A stretch of DNA of 64,000 nucleotides from assembly GCF_001648595.1 (NCBI RefSeq), contig NZ_LBAW01000004.1, positions 186,001 through 250,000 of the forward strand, written 5' to 3'. The notes under the pieces are model-generated. The model saw only the letters and a program-made list of their open reading frames with translations. It did not search any database and was not told where the DNA came from. Below, piece by piece: positions 20,018 through 29,690 of the stretch. Made by a program: the position numbers and the translations under genes. Origin of the DNA: Legionella bozemanae. Lineage in GTDB: Bacteria; Pseudomonadota; Gammaproteobacteria; Legionellales; Legionellaceae. Numbering within the stretch: the stretch's first letter is position 1; the number at the start of each line of letters is the position of its first letter.

Positions 20018-21562
20018 CTATTTCTCTGGTTGATTGACTCCACTTCTTACGTATTCTTTTCTACAAAAATTCTTTACAAAAACCGGAATACGCATCAATA
20101 AATAAGGTCTGTCACCAGAATATACTCGTTGAATGAAGAGCATTTTGGAAAATAAATCCGGCGCAACCTCATGTGTATCTTGTGGCCTAATTGCTAAATA
20201 ATTTTCTCGGTTATTGTCCAACAAGGTGCAAAGATCTTCATTATGAAAAGCAAATTTTCCTCGGCCTCTTGAGTAAAATTGGGCTGAGAACTCAACTTTG
20301 AAATCCCAATAAATAAGGTAACTTCCTGGAACCGGACGTTGTTTTAACCATGCGGCAACTACAGACTTTTCCGTTTTGGAAACCGCTTTGGGGGCCATAT
20401 TAAATGCAAGAGTTATCCCAAGGGCAAATACACCAACAATAATAGAAAGTCCTGTGATAAGTTGTTTTGCTTTTGCTACAGCACCAACACGTTGCCAGTA
20501 TTCTATGAAAAACACTGAAAAAGCAGGAAGACTGGGAAAAATATAAGTATAAATAATGTTCCTGGAAAAAGTAAAAAAGAACAGTGGAATTACCGTACAA
20601 AGAAAGAAAAAACTCAGCCATCCATCGTTGTCGATAAATACTTTGCGGGGATTATGTCTGTACTTAATAAACCAAGCAGCGCCTAACAAACACCAAGGGA
20701 AAATACCAATCATGGCATAAACCCAAATCATCCCCCAAAGTTCCTGATGCGCATAGCCATACTTATCGCCAGTCCATCCTGGTTTTAAAAATCGATTTAA
20801 ATTCTCACCAACAATAAAATAATTTAAGAAACCGGGCGTGCGTATTTCTGCCCAAATATACCAGGGAAGCGCAATAATAAGCATCAATAAGACACCTTTT
20901 ATCCAAGGTAATCGTTCCCATAAATTACGCCATTGATTCCGTAATAAAACCCAAAAAAATATCGGCATTCCTGATAAAACGACAGCAACAGGACCTTTTG
21001 CTAATAACCCTAATCCCAAGCCTATAAAAAAAACATAAGACCAGAGTTTGCTCCCATCAACGATTGCCCGCCAAAAAGCAACTAAGACTAAGGTAATGCA
21101 AAATACCAAAGACGGATCGGTCATCACAGTTCCTGCATCAACAAAAAAATCCAAAGTTCCTGCAAGCACTACAATTGTGATCATTGCAATCACAGATCCA
21201 CTATGCTTTTTAGTTAAACTCCAAATAAGCCATAGTGTTGCCAAAGATAAGAGCAAGCCTGGCAAACGAACTGCAAACTCATTAATCCCCAAAAGCTTCA
21301 TTGAAAAAGCAGACAACCAGGTAGACAAAGGCGGTTTCGCCCAAAAAGGAACTCCGTAGTCATGCAGCGGGGTTACCCAATCCCCGGTTTCCAGCATCTT
21401 GCGAGCAATCTCTCCATATCGTGCCTCAGACACATCATTTAGAGGAATAAAACACATGGAAATAATACGACAAATAAGAAGAAAGATTAATGCAAACCGT
21501 GCATTCTTAAAAAATTGACGGTTCAACTGTTTATCGTGTTCAATATTCAAAACAGACCTCAT
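20018..21562 (-). CDS. ArnT/PMT-family membrane glycosyltransferase (GT83-like)
   Basis: A 514-residue integral-membrane glycosyltransferase that would use a polyprenyl-phosphate sugar donor on the periplasmic side. The first periplasmic loop NDVSEARYGEIARKML...GDW is the family catalytic region (normally D-E-x-R-Y-x-E-I), and PFWAKPPLSTWL follows as in ArnT. About 11 hydrophobic helices are seen. Lipid A modification is the best-known role, but no arn genes are nearby, so the acceptor is unknown. ATG 21562 was chosen from AAGGGGA nine bases upstream; ATG 21670 would add 36 residues with no family similarity. Confidence 0.85.
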   Translation of the reverse strand: MRSVLNIEHDKQLNRQFFKNARFALIFLLICRIISMCFIPLNDVSEARYGEIARKMLETGDWVTPLHDYGVPFWAKPPLSTWLSAFSMKLLGINEFAVRLPGLLLSLATLWLIWSLTKKHSGSVIAMITIVVLAGTLDFFVDAGTVMTDPSLVFCITLVLVAFWRAIVDGSKLWSYVFFIGLGLGLLAKGPVAVVLSGMPIFFWVLLRNQWRNLWERLPWIKGVLLMLIIALPWYIWAEIRTPGFLNYFIVGENLNRFLKPGWTGDKYGYAHQELWGMIWVYAMIGIFPWCLLGAAWFIKYRHNPRKVFIDNDGWLSFFFLCTVIPLFFFTFSRNIIYTYIFPSLPAFSVFFIEYWQRVGAVAKAKQLITGLSIIVGVFALGITLAFNMAPKAVSKTEKSVVAAWLKQRPVPGSYLIYWDFKVEFSAQFYSRGRGKFAFHNEDLCTLLDNNRENYLAIRPQDTHEVAPDLFSKMLFIQRVYSGDRPYLLMRIPVFVKNFCRKEYVRSGVNQPEK

Positions 21563-21885
21563 TAAAAAATTTCCCCTTTTGCACCGTATGCAAGCTGTAT
21601 GAAATACATGCGCTTTTCCAAACTCTCTTGATGAAGCGCGCTTTTTAAAAAATGACAGAATATTACCCATTATTTAAATTAATACAATTTTTTTATTGCT
21701 TATTGATAAAAAATAAACCAATTTGAATACTCAATAATGAAGTTAACCTGATGAATTTCCTCGTGTTTTATTAAAAGACTAAAATGTATAATGAAAATAC
21801 ATGACGAGCGGTTTACTTTAGTTTACACTGAGGTCTTGTAAGAAGAACTTACATTATCAATCCATTGGAAATTTTGGAGACTAAC
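21563..21885. other. AT-rich divergent intergenic region
   Basis: It separates the ArnT-like gene (minus) from the unknown gene at 21886 (plus). A consensus -10 TATAAT at 21787-21792 faces the latter, without a convincing -35. No gene or repeat was recognised. Confidence 0.35.
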
Positions 21886-23175
21886 ATGACGTTTGTATTA
21901 AAGGATCTAAGTGAATTAAGAAAACATTTTGACGATACCGTTCAAATCATATTGAAACGCGAACATAAAGGAAAAATTGAAGACCTTCCTAACAAAAGAA
22001 AATTCGAACTTCAATTTCTAAGTTCCATCCTCGAAAAATTAGAAGAACAATTAAAAGAAAAACACACCGTCTCGACTACAAATCTTGTAAATGTATTTTA
22101 CGGTGCCATGTTAACCGTAGTGCAAGATATTGAAAATAATCGTGGTATGCTGGAATCATCAGGGCTGCTTAACGCTCGTCTAATAGATGCAATAGGCAAC
22201 GGAGATGATGTCAAAGCAGAAGACAAACCTGATCTATATCAAATCGCTAAATTCTATACTGCCTTGAATGCGTTTTTGAATCACGTTTTTATAGAAAATG
22301 ATTCTCGTAAAGGCTTTGCAAAAAATCACATGTTGGCCGCTGTTCCAACTGAGAACTTAAGCAAATTAATTCAAACCTCTTATAAACTGGAAAATGAGGC
22401 TCAGAGAGCAATAGTTGCTTCTTTTACAACTGATGGAGATACCGCTGTTGACCTCAGTCAATATAAGGCCAAGAAAAAATCTCCACCCTCTGCAACAGAC
22501 CGATTTGGTAGTTGGGATAAACTCAATGCTGATCTTGATGAATTAATCAAAGATGAACTTGCTGATAAAAATGTTTCTAAGATTGAAAAGTTATCAAAAG
22601 AACGTGTTGCTCAGTTTCATTTTCTAAATGCTATAAGAAATACACTGAAAACCTCAGCAATCAATGAAGCAGAACGAGTTGCCATTCTCGCTGGAGCAAT
22701 GCATCTGGTTCGTCAACAAATCAAAGCCGTTTATGATGCATCCTATCTTTCAAAAAAAGAAAATTCTGTTGTGTTCACAGGATTAAGTAAGCTTCTTGCT
22801 GTAGATGTAGTAAACGAACAAGATGTTGAGTCGTTGGTTACCTCAGCAACCCAGTTTATACAATTCATGACCGTAGCTCCAATGAAAAATGACAAAAAAG
22901 CAATTCGTAGTATCCATATTTTTTCATCAATTGCAGACTTTAATTTAAAAGCTACTTTCAATTTGTTGATTGACATGATCTACGCTTGTCGTACTGAAGC
23001 ACTAAACGATGCGGTTGAGGAATTTAAGAAAGAAACTAAAACACCTGAAAAAACCTCTAAAGGCGGTTACTTAGCTTCAGCTTTAGGTTATTTTAGAGCC
23101 AAGAAAGATGAAGAGTCAGAAGAGGAAGATGATGTTCTAGAACATAAAAGTGGCACTCCTGCTGCAACCCACTAA
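21886..23175 (+). CDS. Unrecognised 429-residue helical protein with internal duplication and acidic tail
   Basis: No known domain was recognised. The protein is predicted almost all helical. Residues about 5-165 and 205-375 look like two copies of one unit: each has an 'FxFLxxIxxxL' helix (QFLSSILEKLEEQL and QFHFLNAIRNTLKT) followed about 15-20 residues later by a GAMxxV helix (YGAMLTVVQDIE and AGAMHLVRQQIK). The C-terminus carries EESEEEDDVLEHKSGTPAATH in two parts, a Glu-rich block plus a small-residue tail like the E-block of Dot/Icm-exported effectors. GGAG is six bases before ATG 21886. It is a single gene. An effector role is inference only. Confidence 0.75.
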   Translation: MTFVLKDLSELRKHFDDTVQIILKREHKGKIEDLPNKRKFELQFLSSILEKLEEQLKEKHTVSTTNLVNVFYGAMLTVVQDIENNRGMLESSGLLNARLIDAIGNGDDVKAEDKPDLYQIAKFYTALNAFLNHVFIENDSRKGFAKNHMLAAVPTENLSKLIQTSYKLENEAQRAIVASFTTDGDTAVDLSQYKAKKKSPPSATDRFGSWDKLNADLDELIKDELADKNVSKIEKLSKERVAQFHFLNAIRNTLKTSAINEAERVAILAGAMHLVRQQIKAVYDASYLSKKENSVVFTGLSKLLAVDVVNEQDVESLVTSATQFIQFMTVAPMKNDKKAIRSIHIFSSIADFNLKATFNLLIDMIYACRTEALNDAVEEFKKETKTPEKTSKGGYLASALGYFRAKKDEESEEEDDVLEHKSGTPAATH

Positions 23176-23344
23176 TTCTAGCCTTCACGTTTTTTTAACT
23201 TGAATCTTCGATAAGGCGGCAAATAATTTTCATTTTGCTGCCTATCTACTTAAAGATTTTAATAAGCACTTCACTTCAGATAAGCCATTTAGGCTAATTT
23301 TTTGTTACAATATCATTTTTCCCAATTTGTTTTACCTTGTACTC

Positions 23345-24343
23345 ATGAAAATTAAATTAATTATTAAAGAGATATCGTTCGTCCTAATGCTTCTCATAGT
23401 AAGTCATAGTGCCAATTTTGCATATGGACACAGCTTTTCTGGGAACACGGCTAACAACAGCAATGGTATTACAAACTCAAAAAATCAAGCTCAAGAGGAG
23501 CCCAACGATAGAAAAAAAGAATCCTCTATAAAATTACCTTTTAAAAAAACGGTCTCCATAACTATTGATGATCTTCCTTTTGTAGGCGAGTCTCGAAATT
23601 TTCATTTGAATATGATGATCGATACCATGACTAAGGAGCAAATTCCTGCTACAGGGTTTATTATTGCCAGTGAAGTACGCAAAAATAACTGGGAAATATT
23701 GCATAAATTTCGCGATGCCGGGTTCGGATTAGGTAATCACACCCTCACCCACGCCAATTTAAATAAAATGGATACTGAAGGGTACATTCAGGAAATTCAA
23801 GAAGCAGACAACATTTTGCTTCCTGTTTTAACTGAACCTAAATATTTTCGTTATCCTTATTTAGCCATGAGTTCCGGTCAAAAAAAAGAAGACATTCTCT
23901 GTTATCTGGCGCAAAAAAATTACCATGTTGCCCCTATTACTATAGATTCCAAAGATTTTGTCTTTAATCAACGGCTCTTATCAGTCCCTGAAATAAAGCG
24001 ACGTGCCTATCTTGAAGAATTGAAACCCTTTTATCTTGATTTTATTTGGCAACAAACTCTCCGTGCGGAAGAACACAATCAATTTCATCAAAATCCCGAG
24101 CAAGCGCAAATTTTGCTGATCCATGCCAATTTACTTAATGCTTATGTTTTACCAGATATTATCCATTTATATAAACAAAATGGGTACGAATTTGTTCACT
24201 TGGAAGAAGCATTGAAAACATTTAAATCTCCAGTCCAATGTTCCCGATCTCATATGCTTGCACAAAACAAAAAACGACATCAGCAACGAAAGAGAGCTAA
24301 AGACAGAGATGCTGATATTGAGACATTTGTTGAATGGGATTAA
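23345..24343 (+). CDS. Exported polysaccharide deacetylase (NodB domain)
   Basis: A 332-residue protein with a signal peptide (residues about 1-28, ending near FAYG), a low-complexity Asn/Lys linker to about residue 60, and a NodB-type deacetylase domain. Motifs are TIDDLPF (catalytic Asp and metal Asp), GNHTLTH (the H-x3-H metal pair) and RYPYLAM. Such enzymes deacetylate peptidoglycan, chitin or polysaccharide in the periplasm or at the surface. ATG 23345 follows the in-frame TTG 23327; it begins the signal peptide correctly. A basic Lys/Arg-rich tail of about 40 residues after the domain is unusual. Confidence 0.9.
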   Translation: MKIKLIIKEISFVLMLLIVSHSANFAYGHSFSGNTANNSNGITNSKNQAQEEPNDRKKESSIKLPFKKTVSITIDDLPFVGESRNFHLNMMIDTMTKEQIPATGFIIASEVRKNNWEILHKFRDAGFGLGNHTLTHANLNKMDTEGYIQEIQEADNILLPVLTEPKYFRYPYLAMSSGQKKEDILCYLAQKNYHVAPITIDSKDFVFNQRLLSVPEIKRRAYLEELKPFYLDFIWQQTLRAEEHNQFHQNPEQAQILLIHANLLNAYVLPDIIHLYKQNGYEFVHLEEALKTFKSPVQCSRSHMLAQNKKRHQQRKRAKDRDADIETFVEWD

Positions 24344-24601
24344 ACCAAGAAAAACAATTGAAGCCGTAACAAGCATACTAAAGCACAACAGACTTTCAAC
24401 CGCTTTTCTAGGTTAAAAGATAAGCAAAATGAATTCATTGAAAAATAGATACATTGTTGCAGGAACTATTCTACCCGTATTAAACTTTGCTTTTCATATA
24501 TGCTTAAAAGCATAAATTTTGGTAAAATTTTAGTCTTAACCTAATATGTAGGTACTCAAAAACGGATTTGCTCTAAAAACAGGGACAGAACTTTGAAATT
24601 C

Positions 24602-24842
24602 ATGCAAGCTAAAAAGACAGCGTTCACCTTAGTTGAACTTTTGGTGACCTTACTATTCGTGGGTTGCTTTGGTTAGAACAGTTCCCTCCTTAAGCAATAT
24701 GCTTACGAATAATCGCCTTACAAACCAGCCCGGACAAAATATGAAACACCCACTCGTGCCTGTCGAATTACTGCACGTTCCATAGGTGCCAGAGTTAATA
24801 CAACAGTGATGTTACAAAGTACAATACAAATACAACAATAGG
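24602..24842 (+). pseudogene. Decayed FimT/GspH-like type IV pilin gene
   Basis: Three pieces of a prepilin are readable in changing frames. The first, 24602-24676, encodes a 24-residue peptide with the prepilin motif AFTLVELLVTLL and then a stop. The second, 24678-24728 in another frame, reads TVPSLSNMLTNNRLTNQ, which is the segment that follows the pilin helix in FimT proteins. A third, from 24734 in the first frame, reads TRACRITARSIGARVN and ends near 24842. At least two frameshifts and a stop separate them. It lies eight bases before an intact pilin gene, so a minor-pilin pair has lost one member. Confidence 0.65.
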
Positions 24843-24850
24843 TAAAACTC

Positions 24851-25273
24851 ATGATGCACCATGTACGAAGACAAGGATTCACCTTAATTGAATTAATGAT
24901 AGCCGTACTTATTATGGCCATACTGGCTACAACAGCCTATCCTTACTATACCCATTTCGTGCTAAAATCACGTCGTTCTGATGCTATGGCCACATTAGCG
25001 CAAGATCAGATCACTCTCGAACGGTGTTATTCACAAAATTTTTCTTATAATGCTCCTTGTGGCTCATTACCTGCATTTCCGCAAACATCTGCTCAAGGTT
25101 TCTACAATATTAGCTTATCTAATGTAGGGTCAACAACCTATACACTAACAGCAACACCAATTGAGAGTCAGGCTAAAGATACAACCTGTGCCAGTATGAC
25201 AGTAGATCAATCTAACGCAAAAACTGCAGTAGATTCATCGGGAACAACCCAAACCATTTGTTGGAATCCATAA
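24851..25273 (+). CDS. Type IV pilin-like protein (PilE family)
   Basis: A 140-residue prepilin with a short basic leader, cleavage expected between Gly9 and Phe10, and the mature N-terminus FTLIELMIAVLIMAILATTAYPYY, whose Glu at mature position 5 is needed for assembly. The following RRSDAMATLAQDQITLERCY is a PilE hallmark. Four cysteines are present, with a C-terminal pair likely to form a disulphide loop. It is shorter than a major pilin and probably a minor one. It lies directly after the FimT-like pseudogene and before comEC, so a DNA-uptake or twitching role is possible. Confidence 0.9.
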   Translation: MMHHVRRQGFTLIELMIAVLIMAILATTAYPYYTHFVLKSRRSDAMATLAQDQITLERCYSQNFSYNAPCGSLPAFPQTSAQGFYNISLSNVGSTTYTLTATPIESQAKDTTCASMTVDQSNAKTAVDSSGTTQTICWNP

Positions 25274-25330
25274 TAACAAATTGAATCGGAATCAGACTTC
25301 CGTATTCGCTATCTCATAATCACATCCTTG

Positions 25331-25412
25331 CCGACGTCCCGTGACTTGTTCACGGGAGCCAGTGTTTTAGCACAGATCGTCTGGATCCCGCGAACAAGTC
25401 ACGGGACGTCGG
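25331..25412. repeat. Dispersed palindromic repeat, family A (complete copy)
   Basis: A perfect 21-base inverted repeat (25331-25351 and 25392-25412, arms beginning CCGACGTCCC) encloses a 40-base centre. The centre contains AGTGTTTTAGC and AGATCGTCTGGATCC, matching in inverted orientation the centre of the copy at 62026-62130. It separates the pilin gene from comEC. Confidence 0.75.
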
Positions 25413-25443
25413 AATAAAAAGCTAGACTATTTTCAGCATCGCA

Positions 25444-27744
25444 ATGACCGCAATAAAAAATTTACTTTACAAAAAAAAACCGATTCTCTACTATCCCAGT
25501 CAACGGAAAGTCCAACTTAAAAATAAAATGGAAATTTTTTGCTTTTTCACAGGCATACTCTATCTATATACCTTTAATCATTCTTTACCCTTAATTACCT
25601 TACTCTTTTTTTTCATCAGCCCAAAGTATTCCTTAATTCTGTTTTTTATTTTAGGAGTCACGATGGCAGGATTGCATCAAGCTCTTGTTTCTCCCAAAGG
25701 AATACCCAATGTGACCATACTCCCTAAAGTAACAGTGCAAGGAACAATTGCATCAATTCCAAATCAAGATTTTACCAAAACACAATTTTTATTTGCCCTC
25801 GAACAATACAACCATCATCCAGCACAAGGATTAATCCAATTATCCTGGTATAACAATGCTCCAAAATTACACACAGGACAACGCTGGCAATTCACGGTCA
25901 AATTAAAAAAGCCTCGAAACTATCTTAATCCTGGAAGTACAGATTATGTAGGCATGCTTGCTGCACGACACATCCAGTGGACCGGTTATATTCTCTCCCA
26001 AAACAATCAATTGCATGCAGAGGCACAACCACGTTTTAATTGGCTTCTATTACGTGAACAATTAGGAAATAAACTCAGCCAATTAGCACCAAATCAATCC
26101 ACTGCAGGAGTTGTTGAAGCATTAACTTTAAATTTAACTACCCATATTAGCCAGCAAAATTGGGATTTATTTAGACGTACGGGCACAATCCATCTTTTTG
26201 GGATTTCAGGAGAACACATTGCATTGGTATCGGGGATGATTTATTGGCTGGTGCGCTGGCTGTGGTCTAAAAGCTCCCGATGCTGCTTGTTTATCCCAGT
26301 ACCCTATATTGCCAGTATTAGTGGTCTTTTAGCTGCTTTATTCTATGCCTTTTTAGCAGGATTTGCTCCACCGGTACAAAGAGCATTAATCGGGTGTTTC
26401 TTTTACACCCTCTACTGCTTAGGAAAACAACGTTTTTCGACTTGGCAAATATGGCGTTACGCTTTGTTTGGCGTTTTATGTATTGAACCACATGCAGTAT
26501 TTATGCAAGGATTTTATTTTTCATTTCTTGCAGTGGCGTGTTTGCTTTTAACCCAACAACGTTGGCGATTAAAGGGTTACAAAGGAAATTTAGCCCTACA
26601 ATTAAGTTGCTTAATTGGGCTCATGCCTTTAACCCTGTATTGGTATTCTTATGGTTCAATTAATGGCTTTATTGCAAATTTATTTGCTATTCCTCTAGTT
26701 GGTCTTTTAATCGTCCCCTTAGCATTAATCGCTATGATACTTTGTTCATGGACTGTTGCTGTTCCATTAATGAAACTCTTATCCTTGCTGATTGCCTTGT
26801 TATTTAAAGGATTACACTTAATTGAACATTTAGCGCTCATGAACCTTAATTGGTCTATTTCTCATATTGGCTTGGTTGTAATCTTAATGGGAGCCTTATT
26901 AATATGGGTTCTATTGCCAATTAAACCCTTTCAATGGATTGCAGTGTTGTGGATGCTACTCCCATTTTTTCCACCCCGTGTTGTACCATTTTCAGGAGAA
27001 GCAGTAATTGATATTTTGGATGTTGGCCAAGGTTTGGCAATTGTCTTTAGAAGCCGACGCCATACTCTGATTTATGATACTGGAGATCGATTTTTTCAAG
27101 GAAATGATTTAGGGAAAATGGTGATTTTACCTTATCTTAAGACCTTAGGAATAAAAAAAATTGACTTTGTAGTCATTAGTCATCCAGATAAAGATCACCG
27201 TGGCGGACTCAATTCGCTTGAAAAAGAAATACCAGTGGAGCGGTTATTAGTCAATGATCCTCATTACTATGATCATGGTGTGAGCTGTCATGATTACCCG
27301 CAGTGGAACTGGGATGGTGTTTCTTTTCGTTTCTTGCCGATTACAACTCACTTTAAGAATAAAAATAACAACTCGTGTATTCTCCAGATAAACACCAAAG
27401 CCGGAAAAGTATTATTAACAGGGGATATTGAAAAAATAGCCGAAGATTATTTAATAAAAACTTATGGAGAAGAGCTTGCCTCTGATGTTTTAATTGTTCC
27501 TCATCATGGCAGTAAGACTTCCTCTTCTTATCGATTTTTACTTGAAGTTGCACCACACTATGCCATAGCTTCTTTAGGCTTTGATAATCGTTTTCACTTT
27601 CCTCATGCCAAAACTTTGGCAAACATGAAATCATTAAATATTCCCTTTTATAGAACAGATCAATGCGGTATGGTACAACTTGTCTTGCCGGCCCAAGGGG
27701 AAATAAAAAAACCTGTTTGTTTTAGCGGTCTTGATGTAACCTAA
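25444..27744 (+). CDS. comEC: ComEC/Rec2 competence DNA channel
   Basis: A 766-residue inner-membrane protein that carries transforming single-stranded DNA into the cytoplasm. The order is N-terminal helices, an OB-like domain (about residues 90-170), a multi-helix Competence domain starting near HLFGISGEHIALVSG, and a C-terminal metallo-beta-lactamase-like domain with DVGQGLAIVF, ISHPDKDHRGGL, LLTGDIE and VPHHGSKTSSS. The HxHxDH-type motif is present as SHPDKDH, as usual in ComEC. Length and order are complete. It is a single gene preceded by a family A repeat; an intact pilin gene lies just upstream. Confidence 0.96.
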   Translation: MTAIKNLLYKKKPILYYPSQRKVQLKNKMEIFCFFTGILYLYTFNHSLPLITLLFFFISPKYSLILFFILGVTMAGLHQALVSPKGIPNVTILPKVTVQGTIASIPNQDFTKTQFLFALEQYNHHPAQGLIQLSWYNNAPKLHTGQRWQFTVKLKKPRNYLNPGSTDYVGMLAARHIQWTGYILSQNNQLHAEAQPRFNWLLLREQLGNKLSQLAPNQSTAGVVEALTLNLTTHISQQNWDLFRRTGTIHLFGISGEHIALVSGMIYWLVRWLWSKSSRCCLFIPVPYIASISGLLAALFYAFLAGFAPPVQRALIGCFFYTLYCLGKQRFSTWQIWRYALFGVLCIEPHAVFMQGFYFSFLAVACLLLTQQRWRLKGYKGNLALQLSCLIGLMPLTLYWYSYGSINGFIANLFAIPLVGLLIVPLALIAMILCSWTVAVPLMKLLSLLIALLFKGLHLIEHLALMNLNWSISHIGLVVILMGALLIWVLLPIKPFQWIAVLWMLLPFFPPRVVPFSGEAVIDILDVGQGLAIVFRSRRHTLIYDTGDRFFQGNDLGKMVILPYLKTLGIKKIDFVVISHPDKDHRGGLNSLEKEIPVERLLVNDPHYYDHGVSCHDYPQWNWDGVSFRFLPITTHFKNKNNNSCILQINTKAGKVLLTGDIEKIAEDYLIKTYGEELASDVLIVPHHGSKTSSSYRFLLEVAPHYAIASLGFDNRFHFPHAKTLANMKSLNIPFYRTDQCGMVQLVLPAQGEIKKPVCFSGLDVT

Positions 27745-27751
27745 GCAAAAT

Positions 27752-27808
27752 AAGTGCAGCAAAACCCGGTTTTTCTTGCCAGGGATAAACTTCTCAACCC
27801 AGGTTACA
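27752..27808. repeat. Diverged family B repeat
   Basis: GCAGCAAAACCCGGTTTTTCTTGCC and CAACCCAGGTTAC keep the order of blocks of the family B palindrome but pair poorly. It lies after comEC. Confidence 0.35.
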
Positions 27809-27918
27809 AAAATACTTGTACTGCGAAAAACGCCCAGTAAAATTCAATGCCTGAATTTCGGTCGCACTTTTTTTAAAAAAAGCTATAGTAACTATTGAAG
27901 TAACTGATTGAGTGATTC

Positions 27919-28968
27919 ATGTTGACTAATACCACGAAAAAAGAATATTACCAGGCCTTACTTGCTAAAGACTCTAACTATGAAGGTGTATTTTATGTTG
28001 GAGTTAAATCTACTGGAATCTTTTGTCGACCTACCTGTCCTGCAAAAAAACCAAAATTCGAAAATTGTGAATTCTTTCAAACAGTTCAAGAAGCACTCCT
28101 TGCTTCATACAGACCGTGTATGCGCTGCCAGCCATTGTTCTATCCTAACCAAGCTTCCAATTTAATTCAAAAATTGGTTGCAGCTGTAGAAGCAAACCCT
28201 GAAAAGAGGTGGAAGGACAGAGACTTTGCAGCATTAGGAGTTGATACATCAACTGCACGCAGGCAATTTAAAAAGCGTTTTGGGATGACTTTTGTTGCTT
28301 ATGCACGTGCAAGAAGAATGGGTATAGCCATGAAACAAATCCGTGAGGGCACGATAGTGCTTGAAACACAACTTAATGTAGGGTACGAATCCGGCAGTGG
28401 TTTTCGAGATGCTTTTTCTAAAATAATGGGTGCAGCTCCTTCGCAGCTGGAAAAACATTCTATAGTTTTGAAAGCCTCCTGGTTTGATTCACCTCTTGGA
28501 CCTATGCTTGCAGTAGCTGATGAAGAAGCGTTATATCTTTTGGAATTCGTTGATAGAAGAGGCTTAGAACGTGAAGTAGAACGACTAAGAAAGAAGATGA
28601 AAGCAGCCATTATCCCAGGAGACACTTCACCAATTCGTTCCATTGAAAAAGAACTTAAAGCATATTTTGCAGGAACTCTGAAGCAATTTAATACCCCAAT
28701 ACAGATGCTAGGCAGTCCCTTTCAAAAAATGGCTTGGCATGCTTTAACACTTATTCCCTATGGGGAAACGAGAAGTTATGCCGAACAAGCTCGGGCATTA
28801 GGAAAACCCACTGCATACAGAGCCGTTGCCAATGCAAATGGTGCAAATTCGCTTTCGATAATTGTACCTTGTCATCGAATCATTAATTCTAGTGGCAATT
28901 TAGGTGGTTATGGCGGAGGGATAGCACGTAAGCAATGGCTTCTTGAGCATGAACAGAAAAATAAATAA
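27919..28968 (+). CDS. ada: Ada, adaptive-response regulator and O6-methylguanine-DNA methyltransferase
   Basis: A 349-residue bifunctional repair protein. The N-terminal zinc domain has Cys36, Cys40, Cys67 and Cys70 (FCRPTCPAKKP and RPCMRCQ); Cys36 accepts the methyl group from phosphotriesters. An AraC-type helix-turn-helix follows at about 85-185. The C-terminal methyltransferase domain has the active-site Cys318 in VPCHRIINSSG. The full domain set implies autoregulated induction by alkylation damage. ATG 27919 gives the usual N-terminus. No alkB is adjacent. Length matches the family. Confidence 0.95.
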   Translation: MLTNTTKKEYYQALLAKDSNYEGVFYVGVKSTGIFCRPTCPAKKPKFENCEFFQTVQEALLASYRPCMRCQPLFYPNQASNLIQKLVAAVEANPEKRWKDRDFAALGVDTSTARRQFKKRFGMTFVAYARARRMGIAMKQIREGTIVLETQLNVGYESGSGFRDAFSKIMGAAPSQLEKHSIVLKASWFDSPLGPMLAVADEEALYLLEFVDRRGLEREVERLRKKMKAAIIPGDTSPIRSIEKELKAYFAGTLKQFNTPIQMLGSPFQKMAWHALTLIPYGETRSYAEQARALGKPTAYRAVANANGANSLSIIVPCHRIINSSGNLGGYGGGIARKQWLLEHEQKNK

Positions 28969-28975
28969 ACGTAGC

Positions 28976-29020
28976 CTTAGTGTTTTGTAGCCTGGTACAG
29001 CGCGGTGAAACCCGGAAATT
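28976..29020. repeat. One-armed family B fragment
   Basis: GTAGCCTGGTACAGCGCGGTGAAACCCGG is a single arm of the family B palindrome, located after ada. Confidence 0.4.
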
Positions 29021-29051
29021 TAGAGCGGATATTTGCCTTCAGGTACTAGGA

Positions 29052-29690
29052 TCACCCGCCAAAAAGCTTGGTCAATGAAAAAGAAAAAGGAGATGGATTA
29101 AAGACACTATCTACTCCTGATGTGTACTCCTTTTCTTTCCCTGCTTCATCTTGTTCTGCCTCATTTTTACTGTGGGTTGCTGGGGCTGGTATTGTAATAT
29201 AAGGAGTGAAACGAGTGGGTTGGTTTTCCAGCTCCAGATTAGGGGCATATGCTTTAGGAAATAAGTTTTTACTAATAAGCTCTTTAATAAAAGCATTACT
29301 TACAATTAATTCATTTTTATTCAGAGTTACCGTGAAATTATCTACTGGCACCCCCTTTTTTTCTAAAGCAATTTTAAAGTGCTCAAAAACCAATTTCAAA
29401 GTCCGAACAATCTCCTGAATATCTTTTTCGTTATACAATAAAAGACTAGGTTTAGGACGAATTGTTTTTGCACTTTGTTCTCTGTTATCACTAAATGAGA
29501 AGAACTCCATCATTTCTTCCAAATCAAATAGGTCCATTGCCGTTGTATCCGCAATTAATTCCTCATTTGATAGTAAATCCAGTGTCACGCGCTTGGGAGC
29601 TTCCTGTTTTCTCATTCCTATACTGTTTGGCGCAAGCGATAGAGCTTGTAATATAAATTTGCTACTATCTGAGTACTTTAAATCGGGCAT
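29052..29690 (-). CDS. Unrecognised 212-residue protein
   Basis: No family was recognised. The N-terminal 30 residues are polar, residues about 45-75 hold an acidic segment (TTAMDLFDLEEMMEFFSF), a helix with a long run from about 85 to 150 follows, and the C-terminus has a Glu/Lys-rich linker and ends PSPFSFSLTKLFGG. The start is ATG 29690 because GGTGGAG lies five bases upstream; TTG 29768 would add 26 residues with no ribosome-binding site. No signal peptide or membrane helix is visible. An acidic linker before the C-terminus is compatible with, but does not show, secretion by a type IVB system. Confidence 0.65.
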   Translation of the reverse strand: MPDLKYSDSSKFILQALSLAPNSIGMRKQEAPKRVTLDLLSNEELIADTTAMDLFDLEEMMEFFSFSDNREQSAKTIRPKPSLLLYNEKDIQEIVRTLKLVFEHFKIALEKKGVPVDNFTVTLNKNELIVSNAFIKELISKNLFPKAYAPNLELENQPTRFTPYITIPAPATHSKNEAEQDEAGKEKEYTSGVDSVFNPSPFSFSLTKLFGG

